A stretch of 64,000 nucleotides of DNA from Duganella flavida (GTDB taxonomy: Bacteria; Pseudomonadota; Gammaproteobacteria; Burkholderiales; Burkholderiaceae_D): contig NZ_WWCN01000001.1 of the NCBI RefSeq assembly GCF_009857445.1, forward strand, positions 1-64,000, read 5' to 3'. Shown in pieces: positions 42,648 through 52,276 of the stretch (positions are counted from its first letter, which is position 1; each line of letters opens with the position of its first letter). The notes under the pieces were generated by a model that saw only the letters and a list, made by a program, of their open reading frames with translations, was not told the DNA's origin and did no database searches. Made by a program: the position numbers and the translations under genes.

Positions 42648-45600
42648 TCAGAACGCCAGAGCTTCCTTGGCGCGCGAGTTCTGGAACAGCGGCAGCGGAT
42701 CGGTGGTGTCCACGTCAACCACGGTGGTGCCCTGCTTGACCCCGCCCAGCAGGAAGTTCACCGCGCCCACGTAGCGCTGGCCAACCGGCAGGCCCGACCA
42801 GCTTACGCCGACACTGGCAGTACCGCCAATGGTCGCCGAGCTTGGCACGTTGACCTTGAAGTTACCGCCGGTCGAGGTCGAATTCACCAGCCAGCTCGAC
42901 AACGCGTAGGTGGCGGAACCGCCTGCTGGTGCATAACCGATCACGCACACCTTGTAGTCGCCAGCAGCTGGATTCAGCAGCTGTACCGACTCGTTGGCAG
43001 TGTCGCCACCGCTGCTGCCGACCACGGTCGTGCCCTTGATCACTACCAGGTCGAGGTCGCTCGTACCAGCAGTCGTGCCATGCACTTCATCGTCAAACAA
43101 CGAGAAGCGCGCAGCAATGGTGCCGGCTGGGATGCTGACCGTATGCAGATTCACACCGGCTGCACCGCCCGCTGCGCACTGTGCATTGGCGGTCGACAGG
43201 GCGGTGCCCTGCACCACGGTACGGGTTTCCTTCGACGCTGGAATCAGGCCGCCTTTCACCGCGCTCATGGTGCCAGCAAAGCCGGTGCCCACGGTGATGA
43301 TCTTGCTGCCGGTGGTCGCTTCGCTGTACACGCCAGCTGGCGCTGCCAGCGCGCTGCCGCGCACGGTCAGCGGGCTGCGCACGGTATGGGTACCATCGCT
43401 CCACACCAGCTTGCCGTAGGTCCAGGTATCGATAGGCGCATCGACGCGGGTCACCTTCACCGTGAAGGTGCCCTTGGCGCCGGTACCCAGCACCAGCTGT
43501 GCCGGCGACACTTGCACCGAGTAGCCCGGCACCGATGCGGTGGCGTTGTAGGTTGCAGTGGTGCTGCCGACGTTGGTCACGGTACGGGTCAGGGTCATCG
43601 AGCCCAGCACGTTACCAGCCGTCAGCGACGCCAGGTTCAGGTTCTGCGCAGCGATCGAACCGCCGAACGAGGTGCACTGTGCCGCCGAATAGATCAGGCC
43701 TTGGCCGCACAGGAAGCGTGCGTACTCGATTGGCGCGATGTCGTACACCAGGCCAGGATCAGCCGCGGTGGTCGGGGCGATGTGGCCAGCGCCTTGGGCC
43801 CATGGCAGCGTGCCGGTGTTCTTGGCCGTTGCATCCCACGCCACGCCGCTGGTCAGGCCGTCGGTGTAGGTGTCATACGCGGTGGTCATCAGGGCCGACT
43901 TGATGGCCGCTGGAGTCCAGTCCGGGTGACGCTGTTTCAGCAGCGCTGCCACGCCGGCCACGTGTGGCGACGCCATCGAGGTACCGGTGTAGAACGCCCA
44001 GTCGGTCACTGGCGATACGCCGCCTGCTGCCACCGCATCGTGCTGCTCTTTGGTCAGGCCGGCCGTTACGGCAGCCAGGATGTCGGTGCCCGGTGCGGTC
44101 AGGTCCGGTTTCAGGATGTTGGCGCTGGCGACGTTAGGACCACGCGACGAGGAACCGTTCATGATCGGCGCCTTGACGGTGGTGTCAAGGGTAGCGCGCA
44201 GGTTGCCCAGCGAGCTGTTGGCCGAGGCGTTGGCCGCCACGTAATCCTTGACGATCTTGCCGTTTTCCTTGGTGATGTGCACCGTCGATACCGTGTGCGG
44301 CTGGCTCAGCACGGTGCTGTTGCCGCCTTCGACGTTGGCGATGATCACGCCCACCGCGCCGGCGGTCTTGCCGTTGGCGCTCTTGTTGACCAGTACGTTG
44401 CTGCCGCGGTCGCACACCAGCACCTTGCCGCTGACCTTGGCCGGATCCAGCAGCGCCGCCAAACCGTCGGTCGCGCCGAAGCACTGCGCCAGCTGGGTTG
44501 CGTTGACGCCCGGCAGGCCAGCGTCCCTGGACAGGATCAGTGGTGCCGCCGGGGTGTTGGCGTTGGCCGAGACACCGGTCACGGTGACGCCATTGCCCAG
44601 CACAGCATCGCCGAGGTAGATGCGGTCGTGGGTCGAGTTACCGACCGTGGTCAGCCATGGGCTGATGTGGGCCACCGGCGCCGGCGCGGTTGCGGTCGGG
44701 CCCGAGTTACCGGCCGACGCGGCCACGAATACGCCAGCTGCCGCTGCGCCAAAGAAGGCTTGCTCGGTCGCTTCATTGAAAGTGCCGCCGCCGGAGCTAG
44801 GGCCGATCGAGAAGTTGATGACGTTCACGCCATCCTTGACCGCCTGGTTGATTGCCGCCACGCTGTTGGCAGTGGCGCAGCCGTTCTTGGCGGTCGCGGC
44901 GTCGGTCCAGCACACCTTGTAGGCGGCGATGCGCGCACGCGGCGCCACGCCGGAAGTCTTGCCCAGATTCAGGCCGCCGGTCAGCACGGTCACATTGCCG
45001 TTGCCGCCCGCCGTGCTCGACGTGTGGCTGCCATGGCCGCCCGAACCTTCGGTGCCGGCCACCGAGTCACGCGCCGAGTTGAACTCGGTCCAGTGCAGGG
45101 TTTGCGAGGATGGTTTGTAGTAGCGCGCGCCGATCAGCTTGTTGTTGCAATTGGCCACGCTGAAGCCTTCGCCGGTATCGCAGCTGCCTTTCCAGCTGGC
45201 TGGCGGCGCGTTGTACACCAGCGTCGAACCGCTGTGGCTAGGGTTGCCATCCGAGTCCACGCGATCGGCGTAGCTTGGGTTTTCCGGCCAGATACCGCCG
45301 TCGACGATGCCGATGATGATGTCTTCACCGGAAGCGCCCTTGCCGCCCAGCTGCTCCCACAGGCCGCCGGCCTTGTCCAGGCCGATGAAGGAATTGACGT
45401 AGCTGTCATCCAGCTTCATCACGGAGTCGGCGGTGATGGCCGCTACGCCGCTGTTCTTTTTCAGCGCGCGCACTTCATCGTCGGTCAGCAGCGCAGCAAA
45501 GCCGTTGAACACCACGTCGTACTTGTGGGTCACTTCGGCATTGGCGACCGTGCTGATCACATCGTTTTGTTTGCCGTCCAGGTAGCTGATGTAGGCCTGC

Positions 45601-45806
45601 ACGTCGGCAGCATCCACATTCAGGCGCTGGCCCTGGACTGGCATGGTGGCAGCCAGGCCGGTCACTTGGCCGGTGTAGGTAGCGACTGGCTTGTCGACCA
45701 GTTGCACGATATAGGATTTACGCTCAGCTTCCGCGTGCGCAGTGGCAGCCAGTGCCGACAGCATCAGCAGGACGCCGGTAGTCAGGGGGCGAAGTTTGAT
45801 TTTCAT
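42648..45806 (-). CDS. S8 family serine peptidase (subtilase) with I9 and PA domains
   Basis: This 1052-residue secreted subtilase has a signal peptide (AHA near 24), an inhibitor I9 prodomain (SYIVQLVDKPVATY to about residue 130), and the catalytic triad Asp169 (GIVDGGIW), His261 (GHGSHTSS) and Ser610 (GTSMASPHVAG). A PA insert sits between His and Ser (residues about 420-540, LVCDRGSNVLVNKS). A C-terminal fibronectin-like domain (TRTVTNVGSTTATYNA near 755) and further beta domains follow. The layout resembles plant-type subtilases, found also in exoprotease producers. It likely digests extracellular protein. Confidence 0.95.
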   Translation of the reverse strand: MKIKLRPLTTGVLLMLSALAATAHAEAERKSYIVQLVDKPVATYTGQVTGLAATMPVQGQRLNVDAADVQAYISYLDGKQNDVISTVANAEVTHKYDVVFNGFAALLTDDEVRALKKNSGVAAITADSVMKLDDSYVNSFIGLDKAGGLWEQLGGKGASGEDIIIGIVDGGIWPENPSYADRVDSDGNPSHSGSTLVYNAPPASWKGSCDTGEGFSVANCNNKLIGARYYKPSSQTLHWTEFNSARDSVAGTEGSGGHGSHTSSTAGGNGNVTVLTGGLNLGKTSGVAPRARIAAYKVCWTDAATAKNGCATANSVAAINQAVKDGVNVINFSIGPSSGGGTFNEATEQAFFGAAAAGVFVAASAGNSGPTATAPAPVAHISPWLTTVGNSTHDRIYLGDAVLGNGVTVTGVSANANTPAAPLILSRDAGLPGVNATQLAQCFGATDGLAALLDPAKVSGKVLVCDRGSNVLVNKSANGKTAGAVGVIIANVEGGNSTVLSQPHTVSTVHITKENGKIVKDYVAANASANSSLGNLRATLDTTVKAPIMNGSSSRGPNVASANILKPDLTAPGTDILAAVTAGLTKEQHDAVAAGGVSPVTDWAFYTGTSMASPHVAGVAALLKQRHPDWTPAAIKSALMTTAYDTYTDGLTSGVAWDATAKNTGTLPWAQGAGHIAPTTAADPGLVYDIAPIEYARFLCGQGLIYSAAQCTSFGGSIAAQNLNLASLTAGNVLGSMTLTRTVTNVGSTTATYNATASVPGYSVQVSPAQLVLGTGAKGTFTVKVTRVDAPIDTWTYGKLVWSDGTHTVRSPLTVRGSALAAPAGVYSEATTGSKIITVGTGFAGTMSAVKGGLIPASKETRTVVQGTALSTANAQCAAGGAAGVNLHTVSIPAGTIAARFSLFDDEVHGTTAGTSDLDLVVIKGTTVVGSSGGDTANESVQLLNPAAGDYKVCVIGYAPAGGSATYALSSWLVNSTSTGGNFKVNVPSSATIGGTASVGVSWSGLPVGQRYVGAVNFLLGGVKQGTTVVDVDTTDPLPLFQNSRAKEALAF

Positions 45807-45822
45807 ATGCGGGTTCCCCTGC

Positions 45823-46563
45823 TTAAACGTTGTTGGTTTTATTGGCGCGACGACGCGACACCAGGCTGATTGCAGCCAGGCCGAGGCCCAGCATGGCGTA
45901 GGTCTCTGGTTCCGGTACTGGCGCCAACAGGGTCAGGTTGTCGATCGCAAACTGGGCCTGGTTGTCGGCAGGATTGATGCAACCGGAGCCATCGAACACG
46001 CAGGAGCTGATGGTGACGCTGCTGAACGCCGTGCCGCCGAACTTGGACGCCAGGCTGGCGGTCAGGAACGGCGAGTTGCCGCCGACCAGCGCCGGGAAGT
46101 CGAAGGAATAGGTCACTTTGCCGCCGCCGCTGGTGATGCCGGTCACGGTCAGCTGGCCGTAGGAATAGCCAGGCAGGCTGCCGACTGGCGCCAGGAAGGC
46201 GTAGTCGATGGCGCCGAGGGTGAAGGCCTTGCTGTCGCCGCGCGAAATATTCACGCTGCCGTCGTTGACGCCGAGGTAGTACATGCTGGTATTGCCGCTC
46301 GGGCAAGCAGCAATCGCGCACAGGTAAGGATCGTTGCCGTTGCCGATGGCGCCGGCAAAGCCAGTGCCGTTCGGGCCGGCGGTTGGGGTGTCGATCACGG
46401 CGAAGTGATAGGCGCCGGTGTCAAAGGTATCGAGGCCGTTGTAGGTGTTGGAATCGAGGGAGTCAAAATCGATGGTGTCGGCCATGGCTGGCGCGGCGCT
46501 CATCAGTGCCAGTGCGCCGAGCACGGCTGCCCCTGCTTGTTTCAGCTGCATGAAGTCGTTCAT
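45823..46563 (-). CDS. PEP-CTERM sorting-domain protein (QFxxD type)
   Basis: The 246-residue exported protein has a signal peptide (AMA-D near 28), a beta-rich body beginning TIDFDSLDSNTYNGLDTFDTG, two Cys pairs (LCAIAACP, SSCVFDGSGC), the segment QFAIDNLTLL seen in a QFxxD-type PEP-CTERM family, and the tail VPEPETYAMLGLGLAAISLVSRRR. Concavalin-like or calcium-binding sandwich fold is a guess. It lies 16 bases ahead of the S8 protease on the same strand and may be co-transcribed with it. Confidence 0.9.
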   Translation of the reverse strand: MNDFMQLKQAGAAVLGALALMSAAPAMADTIDFDSLDSNTYNGLDTFDTGAYHFAVIDTPTAGPNGTGFAGAIGNGNDPYLCAIAACPSGNTSMYYLGVNDGSVNISRGDSKAFTLGAIDYAFLAPVGSLPGYSYGQLTVTGITSGGGKVTYSFDFPALVGGNSPFLTASLASKFGGTAFSSVTISSCVFDGSGCINPADNQAQFAIDNLTLLAPVPEPETYAMLGLGLAAISLVSRRRANKTNNV

Positions 46564-46928
46564 TTCTCTGCCTTGTGGTTAAGGGATGGAGCCATGACTC
46601 GCCCGGTCGATTGCCCGGCTGAGCCCTGATTACTTTTCTTAAAAAGTAACAATCAATATAGCTAAACCACTTCCACAAAGTAACGAAACATTAACTTTTA
46701 TTATTTGAATATCTTTTTAAAAAACCAAATTAAATCTTGCTTGCACTATGAAAGTTTTGTCATGACGATGTCATCAAAATCTGCTGGAATTGTTTTATTT
46801 GTGTTGTAATTATGCAAAAATTAATACGTATAAGCGTAAAAAAAGCCAGCCCGAGGGGCTGGCTTGCGCTGGTCTGACAACCCACCAATTAAAATATTGT
46901 CATAATTTTCTTGATGGCAATATTTCGT
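46564..46928. other. AT-rich intergenic region with palindrome
   Basis: This 365-base gap separates two minus-strand genes. No gene is visible. It holds ATGAC-GAT-GTCAT (46762-46774) nested in TTTTG...CAAAA arms (46755-46779), a candidate operator for the PEP-CTERM gene, and the S9 terminator at its right end. AT content is very high from 46630 to 46840. Confidence 0.5.
46839..46865 (-). terminator. Terminator after the S9 peptidase gene
   Basis: On the minus strand AAGCCAGCCC pairs with GGGCTGGCTT around a 3-base loop, followed by seven T. It lies 64 bases after the stop at 46929. Confidence 0.88.
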
Positions 46929-48983
46929 TTATTTCTTGATATAGGTGTCCAGCCAGTCGATTACCGTGTGATGCCACAGTACCGAATTGGCCGGCTTCAG
47001 CACCCAGTGGTTCTCGTCCGGGAAGAACAGCAACTTGCTCGGAATGCCCCGGCGCTGCAGCGCGGTAAAGGTGCCCAGGCCTTGCGCAGTCGGGATGCGG
47101 AAATCAAGGTCGCCCTGCACTACCAGCATCGGCGTCTTCCAGTTTTTCACCTTCAGCGCCGGGTTGAACTTCTCGTGCAGCTCCGGTACTTCGTAGTACG
47201 GACCGCCGCTTTCCCACTCGGTGAACCAGATCTCTTCGGTCGAATACGCCATACCACGGGTATCGAACACGCCGTCGTGGTTGACGATGCACTTGAAGCC
47301 GTCGGACCAGTTACCCTGGATCCAGTTCATCATGAAGCCGCCGTAGGACGCGCCCAGCGCGCAGCTGTTCTCGCGGTCCAGCCACGGGAACTTCTGCACC
47401 GCTGCGGCCAGGCCTTTTTGCAAGTCTTCCAGCGGCTTGCCGCCCCAGTCGCCGCTGATGGCGTCGGTGAACTTCTGGCCGTAGCCGGTCGAACCGTGGA
47501 AGTCGATGAACACTGTCGCGTAGCCGGCGCCCGCGTACACCTGCGGATTCCAGCGATAGCTCCACGAGTTGCCGAAGCTGCCCTGCGGACCGCCGTGCAC
47601 CAGGAAGGCGACCGGATACTTCTGGCCCGGCTGCGCATTCCACGGCTTCATCACGTGGCCATACACCGTGTCGCCGTTGGCGCCGGTGAAGGAGAATTGC
47701 TCGTACTCGCCGAACTTGACGTCGGCCAGCGCGGCTTCGTTCAGGTGGGTCAGTTGCTCAGCCTTGTCGGCGCTGCCGCCCAGCTTGAACTTGTACAGCT
47801 GCGCTGCGGATGCCAGGTTGGCTTGCGCGATCACCACCGTGTCTTTGGCCACGTCGAAGCCGCTGACATAACCCTTGCCGGTCAGCGCCGTCACCTTGCC
47901 GCTGGCGGCGTCGATGGAGAACAGGCGATGCTGGCCGACATCATCGGCATTGGCCAGGATGGCCTTGCTGTCCGGGGTCCAGCGGAAGTCCGCAATCGAG
48001 CGGTCCCAGCTGTCAGCCACGGTGCGCTTCTTGCCGCTGGCCACATCGATCAGCACCAAGTGGAAGCGGTCGGCTTCAAAGGTCGGCTTGTCCATGGCCA
48101 CGTAGGCCAGCGTTTTGCCGTCCGGCGAGTAGATCGCCTTGGTGTCCCAGGCCTGGTTGTCGGCGGTCAGGTTCTTTGGATCGCCGCCGGTGACCGGCAC
48201 CGTGTAGACATCGAAGTTGGTCGACCAGGCTTCGGTCTTGCCGGCGATGCGGGCCGAGAAGGCCACGGTCTTGCCGTCCGGGCTGAAGTGATATTCGTCG
48301 TGATCGCCGAATGGTTTGGACGGCACGTCGCCATCCAGCTTGCCGCTCAGGCTGACCGGTTCGGCGCTGACTTTGCCGGTCGCATCGATCGGCGCCGAGT
48401 ACAGCACATTGTTGCGGCCATCGGCCCAGGTATCCCAGTGGCGCACGAACAACTTGTCGTACACCTTGCCGCTGGCCTTGACCTTGGCTTGTTCGTCAGC
48501 GCGCTTCTTGCTGCAGGCGAGCTCGGCGCAATCGCGGTACACGGCCATGCTGAACAGCAGGCGGTCGCCCTGCGGCGACAGGCGGAAGTTATCAACATCC
48601 AGCGCCAGGTCAGTCACCTTGGCCGCTTCGCCACCCGCCAGCGGCAGGCGCCATACTTGCGACGAACCGGAGCGGCCGGACAGGAAGTAAATCGCATCGC
48701 CGCTTGGCGACCATTCCGGATCGGTGGCGCTGGCGGCAGCTTGCGTCAGGCGCACTGGTGCGGCCTTCGGATTGCGCAAGTCCAGCAGCCACAGCTGCGT
48801 ATTGCCGCGGTTCTTGTCGAGGTCAGTGGTGCGCACGGTGTACACCACGCGGCTGGCGTCCGGCGACAGCACAGGGCTGCCGACGCGTTCCATCTTGACC
48901 AGGTCTTCTACAGTGAAGCCGCGCGGCGCGGCCACAGCGCTGGACGCCATCGCGGCGCCCAACAGCAGCAGTGGGATTCTCAT
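46929..48983 (-). CDS. S9 family peptidase (acylaminoacyl-peptidase type)
   Basis: The 684-residue exported protein has a signal peptide (SSAVAA near 18), WD40-like PD40 repeats forming a propeller (residues about 30-400: LSPQGDRLLFSM, FSPDGKTVAFSAR, YSPDGKTLAYV), and an alpha/beta-hydrolase domain. The nucleophile Ser546 lies in LGASYGGFMMNW. Asp lies in VQGDLDFRIP and the catalytic His in FFPDENHWVLKP. All triad residues are present, in contrast with the S9-like protein at 30392. It probably releases N-acylated or short peptides in the periplasm. Confidence 0.94.
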   Translation of the reverse strand: MRIPLLLLGAAMASSAVAAPRGFTVEDLVKMERVGSPVLSPDASRVVYTVRTTDLDKNRGNTQLWLLDLRNPKAAPVRLTQAAASATDPEWSPSGDAIYFLSGRSGSSQVWRLPLAGGEAAKVTDLALDVDNFRLSPQGDRLLFSMAVYRDCAELACSKKRADEQAKVKASGKVYDKLFVRHWDTWADGRNNVLYSAPIDATGKVSAEPVSLSGKLDGDVPSKPFGDHDEYHFSPDGKTVAFSARIAGKTEAWSTNFDVYTVPVTGGDPKNLTADNQAWDTKAIYSPDGKTLAYVAMDKPTFEADRFHLVLIDVASGKKRTVADSWDRSIADFRWTPDSKAILANADDVGQHRLFSIDAASGKVTALTGKGYVSGFDVAKDTVVIAQANLASAAQLYKFKLGGSADKAEQLTHLNEAALADVKFGEYEQFSFTGANGDTVYGHVMKPWNAQPGQKYPVAFLVHGGPQGSFGNSWSYRWNPQVYAGAGYATVFIDFHGSTGYGQKFTDAISGDWGGKPLEDLQKGLAAAVQKFPWLDRENSCALGASYGGFMMNWIQGNWSDGFKCIVNHDGVFDTRGMAYSTEEIWFTEWESGGPYYEVPELHEKFNPALKVKNWKTPMLVVQGDLDFRIPTAQGLGTFTALQRRGIPSKLLFFPDENHWVLKPANSVLWHHTVIDWLDTYIKK

Positions 48984-49120
48984 TCGGGGTTCTCCGATGT
49001 TATTAGAAAAATACCGGCTTGTGGCCGGGCATCGGACATCATACCAAGAGAGCCGGGCACTGCGTCAGGCTGTTACTTTCCGCAATATCCCGGCCGGACG
49101 CAGCGCCCAAAGGTTTCATA

Positions 49121-49732
49121 TCATTTTGCGCCCCGCTTCGGGATGTACAGCAAAAGCTCGATGGCGTCATGGATAGTCTTTTCACCGCGAGCATTTGCAT
49201 TCAGGACCGCGTCCAATAAATCGACAGTGCCTCCACGGCAGTCCCGCACCGAAATACTGGGCTTGATTTCCTTGCCAGCATTCGGAAGGTGAAACTGAAC
49301 TTCGGGATTCTTATCGTCGTACCACTGTTTCAAGAGCGTGGGCGTCTCTTCGCAATAATCAAATTGCGCAGCATTATGATCTGCCAACAGCAGGATTCGC
49401 CCACTATCATCAAATACGATGACCGCAGTGCCAGGCCAACCTGTATTGGACAGTCCAACGAATAGCAATTGATTGGGTGCTGCGAAAAAATTCCCACAGA
49501 AGGCATCGCTCAATTGAAGCAAGAGCTTATCGCCTTTGAATACACGCACTTTGAATTCGGGCGACTTGGGATCGCGTATCGAATTGAAAGACTGAACGAT
49601 CTTGATAGCGCCGAACCTGAACGTTTGCTCCGTTTTCTTCCGCTCCATTGGAGGCATGTCGGCATAGGCCTCTACTGAGGATACTAAGCCAATGATGATC
49701 ACTAAGCCGAAGACTATGAGATTTCTTATCAA
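49121..49732 (-). CDS. Exported protein of unknown function
   Basis: The 203-residue protein has an N-terminal hydrophobic signal (LIVFGLVIIIGLVSSVEAYA) and a mixed body with two Cys pairs at distance (FCGNFF, FDYCEE, RDCRGG). I see no known domain. It is followed downstream by the S9 gene and preceded by the beta-lactamase-fold gene. Base composition is closer to 50% GC than the surrounding genes, by eye. Confidence 0.6.
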   Translation of the reverse strand: MIRNLIVFGLVIIIGLVSSVEAYADMPPMERKKTEQTFRFGAIKIVQSFNSIRDPKSPEFKVRVFKGDKLLLQLSDAFCGNFFAAPNQLLFVGLSNTGWPGTAVIVFDDSGRILLLADHNAAQFDYCEETPTLLKQWYDDKNPEVQFHLPNAGKEIKPSISVRDCRGGTVDLLDAVLNANARGEKTIHDAIELLLYIPKRGAK

Positions 49733-49763
49733 ACCTTACTCCTGATTGTGCCGTCGACGTGAA

Positions 49764-51437
49764 CTATTGAAGTTGGGTCACCGTTAGTTTGGGCGCGCGC
49801 GCATTTCGCGTATCTAAGGTAAAACGAAACTGCCCGGCTGCCCTCACTTCAAACTGCAAATTATCTCCCACCGCATCCAGCGTCTTAGCTTTTCCTGGCT
49901 CTACCTTCGTGTCGCCACTCGCCGCGCCAAAATCAACTGCCTTGAAATCTTCAGAGCCCAACTTGAACAGGTAGTGTCCTTTGCCTAGCTGGAGCTGCGC
50001 GCTGTACACATGCGGGGCTTGCGATTGCATGACGTCATTGAGCCCCCAGTTATTCATATCGCCGCGCAGGAAGAACGGGACGCGGGCGTAATCCGGATCG
50101 GCCTCGGCCACGCGCGACATGCGCTGCAGTGAACCGAATTGATGGCGGGTCAACGCTTCCACCGTTCCATTCGCGGCAAGATTGAATTCGAATTGCACGT
50201 CCGCTGAGCGGGCGAAGAATTGCTTGTTTGACTCGGCGAAGATGGGCAGCCAAGGTTGACCACCCTGGCGCACGCTCAACTGGGTGCCATCCCGTTTGAC
50301 CCACGTCTTCGCGCCATCCGCCGCTGCGTAGGTACCGGCCAGTTCATCCAAACGCGCCGGCGTCAAACTCATCAACGTACGCTCAGATGGCAAAATGACT
50401 TTCTGTTTTAGCGCCACCTGAGCAAGTGGCAACTCCATCCACATCAGTTCCCTTTTTTCGATATTACTCAGGATGATCACGCTGATTTTCTCGTCAGGGC
50501 GGTAGCTGCTCAAAGTGCTAAAGCCTTCAATTTCGCCGGCGTGAAAATAGCGTTTTCCTTCGGGGCCATCCATGATCATCAGGCCCAGTCCGTAGCCCGG
50601 CGGGACCGGTGTAGTCATCGCGCGAACGGAAGAAAGCGAAAGCAGCCGGCCTTCATATAAAGCGTTTTGCCAGCGCAGCAGGTCCCGCGTGGTTGAATAC
50701 AGCGCGCCGGCGGCATAGGGGACGCTCATATGAATAAACTCCGCATTGCTCAATTCCTGGCCCAGGCTGGCGTAGCCAGCGGCACGGCGTGGAATGATCG
50801 CTGCATTCGTGTCGTAGCCGGAGTCCTTCATCTGTAGCGGAGTGAATATATTTTGTTGCACGAACTGCTCGTAGGTCACGCCGCTCACTTTCTCAATCAG
50901 CATGCCCAGCAAAACATAACCAGAGTTGCTGTAGTCCCAGCGGCTGCCTGGTTCAAAGTCCAGCGGACGCGCGCGTACCAGCTCCAGAATCTCAGCAGGC
51001 GATTTCGCAAAGCGCTCGATATTGCGGTATTCCGGCAGGTCGGTGAAAGAATGGATGCCGGCGGTATGCGTCAGCAATTGCTGGATGGTGATGGCGTGCC
51101 ATGCTGTCGGAAGTTCAGGCAGGTGCTGGCCGACAGGATCGCTCAGTTTCAGTTTTCCGCGCTCCTGCAGCAACAGCACCGATGCTGCCGTGAACTGCTT
51201 GGTTACCGACCCAAGACGAAAGCGGGTATCTGATGAATTGCGAATCCCCCATTCGAAATTCGCTTCGCCGTAGGCTTTTTGCAGCAGTACCTTATCGCCC
51301 TTGGCCACCAGCACGGCACCGGAAAAATTCTGCTCTTTCGCCAGCGTATCCGCCACGCGTTCCAGGCGCTGCAAATCTTGTGCGTTACTGCCTGTTGCCA
51401 GCACTACCATGAAGAAGCACACTCGCCAAGAAAACAT
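49764..51437 (-). CDS. Class C beta-lactamase-fold serine hydrolase with CBM-like C-terminus
   Basis: The 557-residue exported protein has a signal peptide (SNA-Q near 19) and a beta-lactamase/esterase domain. Its Ser77-x-x-Lys80 lies in GSVTKQFTA, the second motif in WDYSNSGYVLLG (Tyr-x-Asn), and the third in YFHAGEIEGFST. After a middle linker (residues about 350-440) comes an Ig-like segment VPFFLRGDMNNWGL near 460, resembling the glycogen-binding/E-set domains that begin with a WNNW-type turn. A penicillin-binding, D-aminopeptidase or esterase activity are alternatives. The fusion to a carbohydrate-module-like domain is uncommon in my knowledge. Confidence 0.85.
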   Translation of the reverse strand: MFSWRVCFFMVVLATGSNAQDLQRLERVADTLAKEQNFSGAVLVAKGDKVLLQKAYGEANFEWGIRNSSDTRFRLGSVTKQFTAASVLLLQERGKLKLSDPVGQHLPELPTAWHAITIQQLLTHTAGIHSFTDLPEYRNIERFAKSPAEILELVRARPLDFEPGSRWDYSNSGYVLLGMLIEKVSGVTYEQFVQQNIFTPLQMKDSGYDTNAAIIPRRAAGYASLGQELSNAEFIHMSVPYAAGALYSTTRDLLRWQNALYEGRLLSLSSVRAMTTPVPPGYGLGLMIMDGPEGKRYFHAGEIEGFSTLSSYRPDEKISVIILSNIEKRELMWMELPLAQVALKQKVILPSERTLMSLTPARLDELAGTYAAADGAKTWVKRDGTQLSVRQGGQPWLPIFAESNKQFFARSADVQFEFNLAANGTVEALTRHQFGSLQRMSRVAEADPDYARVPFFLRGDMNNWGLNDVMQSQAPHVYSAQLQLGKGHYLFKLGSEDFKAVDFGAASGDTKVEPGKAKTLDAVGDNLQFEVRAAGQFRFTLDTRNARAPKLTVTQLQ

Positions 51438-51464
51438 ATGGTCTCCGTTTCTAGTCTTGTAATC

Positions 51465-52271
51465 CTAATGAAAAACCTCGTTCCCCTCGACACCGATTAG
51501 CACATTGAGACCGGTGTCCCGTATCGCCGCAACCGCTTCGTTGCGACGTTCACGCGAGATGCCACGCTCTTGCATCAGGTCGATTTCATCTGGGCGAGGC
51601 AGCGTTTTCAGTGCAGCCGTCAACTCAGCAGAGGTAGCGTAGGTATGGCCATTGACGATAAACACATCAGACTTTACCTGCACCTTGAGCACTTTGATCT
51701 TCCACTGCGCTGTGATCTCGGGGCAGGCCTTAACGCTTGGATCGATGGTTCTAATCCGTTTTGAGTACGCGCCTGTTTCATTCAGCTTTTGCTTCTGCTC
51801 GAGCGTGATCAAATATTCGTTGCTTGAATCGATCAGCAAATTCGTCGCACGCTGCCAGTCGGCGGCGGACAAGGGTTGGCGCTGCCAACCGGTGCTGAGG
51901 TGGGCGTACCGCCGGTACTCAGGACATTCTCTGCTGACTGAGCCTACAGCAATCACCACCGGGACGCCGCTTTCGATATCGAATATCAGCGGACTTTCGG
52001 GATACAGTCCACCCGGCTCTGGCTGCGAATGCCATTCAACTGGTTGGGACGAGTTAAGCGGGAATGTGAATTTAAGATGGCGAATATCTGCCCTGCTCAA
52101 GTCTGGATTGCTGGCCCATTCGCCGCCACCGGAGACATAGTCCGTTTGGCGGGTGATCACAATGGTTTCACCGCTACTCAGTTTTACTTCCTCCTGCCAC
52201 TGACTCGGGGACTTGGTACAAGCCACCAACGAAACGTACACGAGGATGAGAAGCAGCAGTTTTGCACGCAT
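51465..52271 (-). CDS. Lipoprotein with ExbD-like C-terminus
   Basis: The 268-residue product has a lipobox VAC (Cys18 in SLVACTKSP). The N-terminal two thirds match nothing I know. The last 65 residues (VFIVNGHTYATSAELTAALK, then DEIDLMQERGISRERRNEAVAAI and a final VLIGVEGNEVF) follow the strand-helix-strand-helix-strand pattern of the periplasmic part of ExbD/TolR. No TonB or ExbB is adjacent. It lies 27 bases before the beta-lactamase-fold gene on the same strand. Confidence 0.6.
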   Translation of the reverse strand: MRAKLLLLILVYVSLVACTKSPSQWQEEVKLSSGETIVITRQTDYVSGGGEWASNPDLSRADIRHLKFTFPLNSSQPVEWHSQPEPGGLYPESPLIFDIESGVPVVIAVGSVSRECPEYRRYAHLSTGWQRQPLSAADWQRATNLLIDSSNEYLITLEQKQKLNETGAYSKRIRTIDPSVKACPEITAQWKIKVLKVQVKSDVFIVNGHTYATSAELTAALKTLPRPDEIDLMQERGISRERRNEAVAAIRDTGLNVLIGVEGNEVFH

Positions 52272-52276
52272 AAAGC

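Noticed and set aside
43080..45869. 929-codon open frame on plus, opposite the S8 subtilase
   Set aside because: Shadow of a GC-rich gene: it is antisense to a complete subtilase with all triad residues, is rich in Arg/His/Gly without domains, and has no ribosome site.
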